Below, one piece after another: positions 59,911-64,000 of a DNA stretch of 64,000 bases (positions within the stretch are counted from its first letter, which is position 1; the number at the start of each line of letters is the position of its first letter). The stretch covers positions 1,116,001 to 1,180,000 of the forward strand of contig CAXXJM010000001.1 of assembly GCA_963666475.2 (NCBI GenBank), written 5' to 3'. The notes under the pieces are model-generated. The model did not search any database and was not told where the DNA came from. It saw only the letters and a list, made by a program, of their open reading frames with translations. The stretch is from JBFHIZ01 sp963666475 (lineage in GTDB: Bacteria; Bacillota; Clostridia; Lachnospirales; Lachnospiraceae). The position numbers and the translations under genes were made by a program.

Positions 59911-61182
59911 ATGAAACATCATAGCATTATCAAAAGATATTTCTTTATGTCATTATTTTCTGGCATTGCGGTAGGACTTATGTTCCCTTTTGTGGCACAA
60001 CTTTTTGCCGAATACAAGGATCCGTCCTATCAATTACCGTTTACCATATTATGCATATTTGCAGGTGCTTTTGTCGGAATTATGTCATTTTTCATCGGAA
60101 AGTTTACTTTGATCCACGCAATCAAAAAATTATTTAAACTATTTGAGTCGATTTCAGATGGTGACTTGACCGTTCGCTGTAAAATGGACAGTCACGATGA
60201 GTTTGGAAATATTTCGAAGGAATTAAATGCATTTATCACTAATATTAATGAAGTCTTTAAACATAATCAATTGCTCACAATGGAGCTCGTAAAGTTAACT
60301 GCCTCTCTGTCAACGAATGCCAAAAGCAATGAAAAAGTGGCATATGAAATGAAAGAAACCACTAGGAAAATGTCCGAGGGGGCAAATGCTCAAAATAATG
60401 AAATCACGATGATTCGAAACGAAATGTCAGATAGTAAACAAAAACTTGACGACGGCCTAAAAAAAGCGGAAGAAATGAAACATTCTTCCACCCAGACGGC
60501 ATCTATGGCTCTTTCTGGAAGCGAAGAAATGAAAGCCGTAATCAGCCAGTTTGACTGGGTGGGAAAAACTATTGCATTTGCGACAAAATCCATACAAGAT
60601 TTCGGAAAAAGGTCTAGTGAGATTGGAAATATTATCGATCTTATAGCCTCTATTGCGAATCAAACAAATCTTCTTGCATTAAATGCTGCCATCGAATCTG
60701 CTCGTGCAGGTGAAGCGGGTAAAGGGTTTGCCGTCGTTGCAGATGAAATCGGCAAGTTGGCAAGTGAAACAGCTTCTGCCTCCACTTCCATTTCAAAACT
60801 CATTTCAGATACTCAGTCTGAGACAAATGAAACCATAAAAACCATGGAAGAAAATCTAACAAAGGTAAATATGCAAATGGACGCAATCAATAAAAGCATG
60901 GAAGCACTTGACCTCATTGTTCAGAAAGTTCAACATTCGGAAGAAGACGCGACAGAAATTCTTGACATATTTAACCGTATATATGAGATTTTTTCTTCCA
61001 TCGATTTTGCAATGGGCAATATTGCAAATATCATAAAAATCAATTTGGATGAATCCATAGAGATATCCAAATACTCTGATAGCCAACATCAAGCAGTTAC
61101 AGAAGCTATCACTGGTGTCGGAAAACTAACGCAAGTTTCTGACACTCTCATTCAAGATATGAGCCGCTTTAAAACTGGCTAA
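59911..61182 (+). CDS. Methyl-accepting chemotaxis protein lacking an extracellular sensor
   Basis: A 423-residue MCP with two adjacent transmembrane segments (FFMSLFSGIAVGLMFPFVAQ and LPFTILCIFAGAFVGIMSFF) and only about 20 residues between them, so no periplasmic sensor domain. HAMP (ISDGDLTVRCKMDSHDEFGN) and the signalling hairpin IASIANQTNLLALNAAIESA followed by RAGEAGKGFAVVADEIGKLA are intact. It may sense membrane or cytoplasmic state, or assist other receptors in mixed arrays. GGGGG box precedes ATG. Own terminator downstream. Confidence 0.92.
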   Translation: MKHHSIIKRYFFMSLFSGIAVGLMFPFVAQLFAEYKDPSYQLPFTILCIFAGAFVGIMSFFIGKFTLIHAIKKLFKLFESISDGDLTVRCKMDSHDEFGNISKELNAFITNINEVFKHNQLLTMELVKLTASLSTNAKSNEKVAYEMKETTRKMSEGANAQNNEITMIRNEMSDSKQKLDDGLKKAEEMKHSSTQTASMALSGSEEMKAVISQFDWVGKTIAFATKSIQDFGKRSSEIGNIIDLIASIANQTNLLALNAAIESARAGEAGKGFAVVADEIGKLASETASASTSISKLISDTQSETNETIKTMEENLTKVNMQMDAINKSMEALDLIVQKVQHSEEDATEILDIFNRIYEIFSSIDFAMGNIANIIKINLDESIEISKYSDSQHQAVTEAITGVGKLTQVSDTLIQDMSRFKTG

Positions 61183-61186
61183 ACGA

Positions 61187-61220
61187 AAAACACCATCAGC
61201 TAGAAAGCTGATGGTGTTTT
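61187..61220. terminator. Bidirectional terminator between convergent genes
   Basis: AAAACACCATCAGCT and AGCTGATGGTGTTTT form a perfect 15-bp stem around AGAA. Confidence 0.92.
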
Positions 61221-61222
61221 AT

Positions 61223-63082
61223 TTATTCCGATTTAATAATAAAACTTACCGTACTATCTTCTTCACCAAATGACATGGTATAAGTAGAATAATTTTGTGC
61301 TGCTTGCTGCAACGCTTTTCCAACACTCACAAACTTACTAGCATCTCCTTCGAATAAATCTGCCAACTTTTGTGTACCTTCTTTCATTTCCGATGTACCA
61401 TCAGCCAAAATCGTACTTCCCTCTGCCAAGTCTTTCGTTCCTTGTACGAGCTTCGTGGAAGCACTGGATAGATCATTGATTCCGTTCAATAAATCATTCG
61501 TCCCTCCTGCAAGAGTCGAAAGACCTGAACTTAGTTGGCTTGCTCCCGTTGATAGGGATGCAGCTCCTGTTGCAAGACTAGATGCTCCAGCCACCAATCC
61601 TGCGTTATCCATTCTTGTCTGCAAACCTGATAGAGCAGCAATATAACCAGAAAGTGTCGCTTGTTGTGTTGCATTCAATCCCGTCTGAGCACCTGCGATA
61701 TCGGTTCCTACCATTCCTAGAAGTGAAGTAAGACCTGCCTCAATTTCCGCTTTCTGCTCTGCTTGTTCAGCTGTAATTACTCCAGCAGCCTCAGCCAGAC
61801 ACAAAGAATCATATACGGTTGCACCAGTACTTAAGTTCAATGCTATATTTCCAATTGTCACTCCCCCTGCAACACCTGAATACAACTGACTAATTCCGCT
61901 ATTCAAAGAGCTAGCCCCACTACTTACTTGAGATGCTCCACTTACAATTTTCACTGCACTTGAAGATGCATAAGATGCACCATCCGATAACTCTTTTGCT
62001 CCACTTGCAGCATCACCCATACCTTCATCGAAAAGGATCATATTGTCTCTTAATTCTATTGCACCACTGCTTAATTCTTCTGCCCCAGCTTCAATCTCTC
62101 CAGCACCATCATTCATTTGATAAAGTTCGTCTCTTTTTGCATCCAACTCGTCGATCAGAGCATCAACGGAATCAATTTTATCAAATCCTTCTATGGACTG
62201 GTCAGTAATTTCTTCCAATGTCTCTGTAACTTTCTCAACACTCACTGCATCTGCAAGGTCAGAATCTCTAAAAACATCATTCGAACAATATGTCATAACG
62301 GTCTGCACGCTATAATTCATTACATCAGCCTCTATTGTAACTGTATCGGTAAATACTCCATCTTCGATTTCAAAACTTTCATTAATTCCTGGAAATCCAA
62401 ATCCTAGCACCATATCATATGCCCCAGTTTCAATGACTTTTCCATTTTCGATGGTTACATGGCTTACTTCATCAGAAGGAAACATCATCATGCTTGTTAC
62501 TGCAAACGGAACACACACATCATAAGATTCCCCATCCACATCAATTGTTGTCTTTGTATTGTTTATATAGCGAATTGTCATAGACAGATGACCACTTTTG
62601 CCATCCAATTCTGACGCATCGATTGCTACTCCATCAAGCATATAACTAATTTGCAAAGAAATAGGAGTCTCCTTTTCACGGTCTACCACACCTCGATAGT
62701 ATATATCACTTCCATTTGCTTGAAAGTTCAATTCATTACCGGATAACATAAATGGTTCTTCACCATTTACATTTTCGATTTCCAATAAGTCTGTCGTATC
62801 TTTTAGTACTTCACTTGCTTCAACGTTTCTTAGCCACTCGGATACTTCAATGTTCGAAGTTACACCTGAAGCATCTGTTGTTATAAAAACCGTTTCCTCT
62901 TTGATTGGATATGACGAATTTTCATCCGTCACATCAAACGAGGTCATTTCTGCTCTTTCACTTTTTGTGGGTTGCTCTTCTGTATCCGCTTTTGCCATCA
63001 AATGGTCTACTTCAAATCCCGTACCTACAATTGCCACACATACTACAATAGCTATCAATCTTTTTATCCATTTATTCTTCAT
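61223..63082 (-). CDS. Secreted xxLxxG-repeat protein (YhgE/Pip-like periplasmic domain)
   Basis: A 619-residue secreted protein with an N-terminal signal/anchor (LIAIVVCVAIVGTGFEV), a beta-rich segment to about 280, and then a long helical region built of the xxxLxxG repeat: AEELSSGAIELRD, ASGAKELSDGASYASSSAVK, and SLATGAASLSTGASQLSSGL among others. Such repeats occur in YhgE/Pip and in periplasmic parts of MMPL permeases. It lies 17 bases downstream of the MMPL gene and is probably its extracytoplasmic partner. AAAGGG precedes ATG. Confidence 0.85.
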   Translation of the reverse strand: MKNKWIKRLIAIVVCVAIVGTGFEVDHLMAKADTEEQPTKSERAEMTSFDVTDENSSYPIKEETVFITTDASGVTSNIEVSEWLRNVEASEVLKDTTDLLEIENVNGEEPFMLSGNELNFQANGSDIYYRGVVDREKETPISLQISYMLDGVAIDASELDGKSGHLSMTIRYINNTKTTIDVDGESYDVCVPFAVTSMMMFPSDEVSHVTIENGKVIETGAYDMVLGFGFPGINESFEIEDGVFTDTVTIEADVMNYSVQTVMTYCSNDVFRDSDLADAVSVEKVTETLEEITDQSIEGFDKIDSVDALIDELDAKRDELYQMNDGAGEIEAGAEELSSGAIELRDNMILFDEGMGDAASGAKELSDGASYASSSAVKIVSGASQVSSGASSLNSGISQLYSGVAGGVTIGNIALNLSTGATVYDSLCLAEAAGVITAEQAEQKAEIEAGLTSLLGMVGTDIAGAQTGLNATQQATLSGYIAALSGLQTRMDNAGLVAGASSLATGAASLSTGASQLSSGLSTLAGGTNDLLNGINDLSSASTKLVQGTKDLAEGSTILADGTSEMKEGTQKLADLFEGDASKFVSVGKALQQAAQNYSTYTMSFGEEDSTVSFIIKSE

Positions 63083-63099
63083 AGTTTTCCCTTTCTAAT

Positions 63100-64000
63100 C
63101 TATTGATTTTCCTTTTTAACCTTTGCAAGTTTGAACCCTCTACTCGTTCTAATGATAATCGGATCAAAGATAATTAACATCGATGGCAATACCAATAATA
63201 CGACCAGCATACTAATTAATGCACCACGAGCCATCAAAATACATAATGTACTAATCATATCTATTTGCGAGTAAAGTCCAACTCCGAACGTTGCAGCAAA
63301 AAAGCTAAATGCACTAACCATAACAGATTCTGTTGAAGTTACATGGGCAATCGAAACTGCTTCTTTTTTCGCCAGCCCTCTTCCTCTCTCCTTCTTATAT
63401 CTTGTCGTCATTAAAATTGCATAATCTACGGTTGCCCCTAATTGAACAGTACCAATTACAATCGACGCGATAAATGGAATTTGTGTACCTGTATATGCCG
63501 GAATGCCCATATTTACAAAAATCGCAAATTCTATCACAGAAATAAGAACGAGTGGAATACTGATGGATTGAAATAATAACGCAATGATAAGAAAAACAAG
63601 ACCGATGGATACCAAACTTACCACTTGAAAGTCACGATTCGTAATATCAATCAAATCTTTCGTACATGGAGCTTCCCCAACAAGCATTGCATCCTGGTCA
63701 TACGCATTAATAATGGTATCCATTTCAGCAACTTGTGCATTAGACTCATCGCTCCCTGCCTTGTACCTTGATAATGCAAGGACCATTTTATAATTTTCGC
63801 TCTCAAAAATTTCTCGTATAGAATCTGGCACCATGTCCTCAGGAACCACTGGCCCAATGATGGATTCCAACCCTACCACTTCTGTTATCCCATCTACTTC
63901 TTTTAATTCACGAACCATTTCATTCACCTTATTGGTAGGTGTATCCCGTTCAATAAGTATCATATCAAGACAATTCATATCATACTGTTCTCTCATTGCT
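63100..64000 (-). CDS. MMPL/RND-family permease, C-terminal part (partial)
   Basis: About 300 visible C-terminal residues; the frame is open to the window edge, so the gene starts outside. An extracytoplasmic segment (EITEVVGLESIIGPVVPED-like region) is followed by at least five transmembrane segments (VVSLVSIGLVFLIIALLFQS, IPLVLISVIEFAIFVNMGIP, LISMLVVLLVLPSMLIIFD) and the MMPL core VQLGATVDYAILMTTRYKKE. These are lipid or peptide exporters of the RND superfamily. Together with the xxLxxG-repeat protein it forms a transport pair. Confidence 0.88.
   Translation of the reverse strand, partial: AMREQYDMNCLDMILIERDTPTNKVNEMVRELKEVDGITEVVGLESIIGPVVPEDMVPDSIREIFESENYKMVLALSRYKAGSDESNAQVAEMDTIINAYDQDAMLVGEAPCTKDLIDITNRDFQVVSLVSIGLVFLIIALLFQSISIPLVLISVIEFAIFVNMGIPAYTGTQIPFIASIVIGTVQLGATVDYAILMTTRYKKERGRGLAKKEAVSIAHVTSTESVMVSAFSFFAATFGVGLYSQIDMISTLCILMARGALISMLVVLLVLPSMLIIFDPIIIRTSRGFKLAKVKKENQ

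Noticed and set aside
1..64000. CRISPR array or rRNA operon
   Set aside because: No regularly spaced repeats and no rRNA-like sequence were seen; only one tRNA gene was found.

Overview
The window looks like the chromosome of a low-GC, spore-forming, motile anaerobic Clostridia, most likely Lachnospiraceae. This rests on the gene set: a SigH sporulation sigma factor, class III fructose-1,6-bisphosphatase, AddAB rather than RecBCD, Mini-III RNase, TypA, an energy-coupling S-component ThiT, a TM1266-type regulator, a eukaryote-type HisA, chemotaxis receptors and c-di-GMP control. Strong AAGGAGG ribosome-binding sites and riboswitch/T-box control fit as well. Species cannot be named from the sequence alone.

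Layout. 1-8.7 kb is accessory DNA: an HxlR regulator, a minus-strand run of metal-dependent amidohydrolases (two of the ACMSD/resorcylate-decarboxylase type), an aldo/keto reductase, a SnoaL-like protein, a flavin/PNPOx-like protein and a DUF2316 protein. A MarR regulator heads the run, and its palindromic operator occurs twice. Several of these genes are broken or truncated, and a C-terminally truncated ParB-like gene sits next to the 3' end of rlmD, a known integration hotspot for conjugative elements. 8.7-38 kb is housekeeping: rlmD, pcrA-deoD, a bactofilin with an inactive LytM partner, niaR, csp, hisA, fbp, dapAB under a lysine riboswitch, a frameshifted corrinoid adenosyltransferase, typA, thiT under a TPP riboswitch, addBA, mgtE and a yigZ-like gene. 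38-42 kb holds a class A PBP, tRNA-Thr(GGT) and a small IS200/IS605-like palindromic element. 42-50 kb holds the metNIQ operon with an aminotransferase and a shortened FAD-oxidase-like protein, its LysR neighbour, uraA and sigH. 50-57.6 kb holds rlmB-mrnC-cysS-cysE under a cysteine T-box, ispF, a glutathione peroxidase, two tandem PilZ genes and asparaginase. 57.6-64 kb holds a c-di-GMP-I riboswitch and two methyl-accepting chemotaxis proteins, then a secreted xxLxxG-repeat protein paired with an MMPL/RND permease that runs off the window.

The most interesting findings are two short leader ORFs. Upstream of metN, a 32-codon ORF with 7 Met and 3 Cys codons ends exactly on an 8-base segment that can compete with a metN-proximal terminator. 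This is the architecture of ribosome-mediated attenuation. Upstream of uraA, a 31-codon ORF runs through a U-rich tract and a candidate pause hairpin into the 5' arm of an intrinsic terminator, as in the UTP-sensing pyrBI leader of enteric bacteria. Sulfur amino-acid supply in this window therefore appears to be sensed in two ways: tRNA-Cys by the T-box on cysE-cysS, and Met/Cys codon translation on metNIQ.
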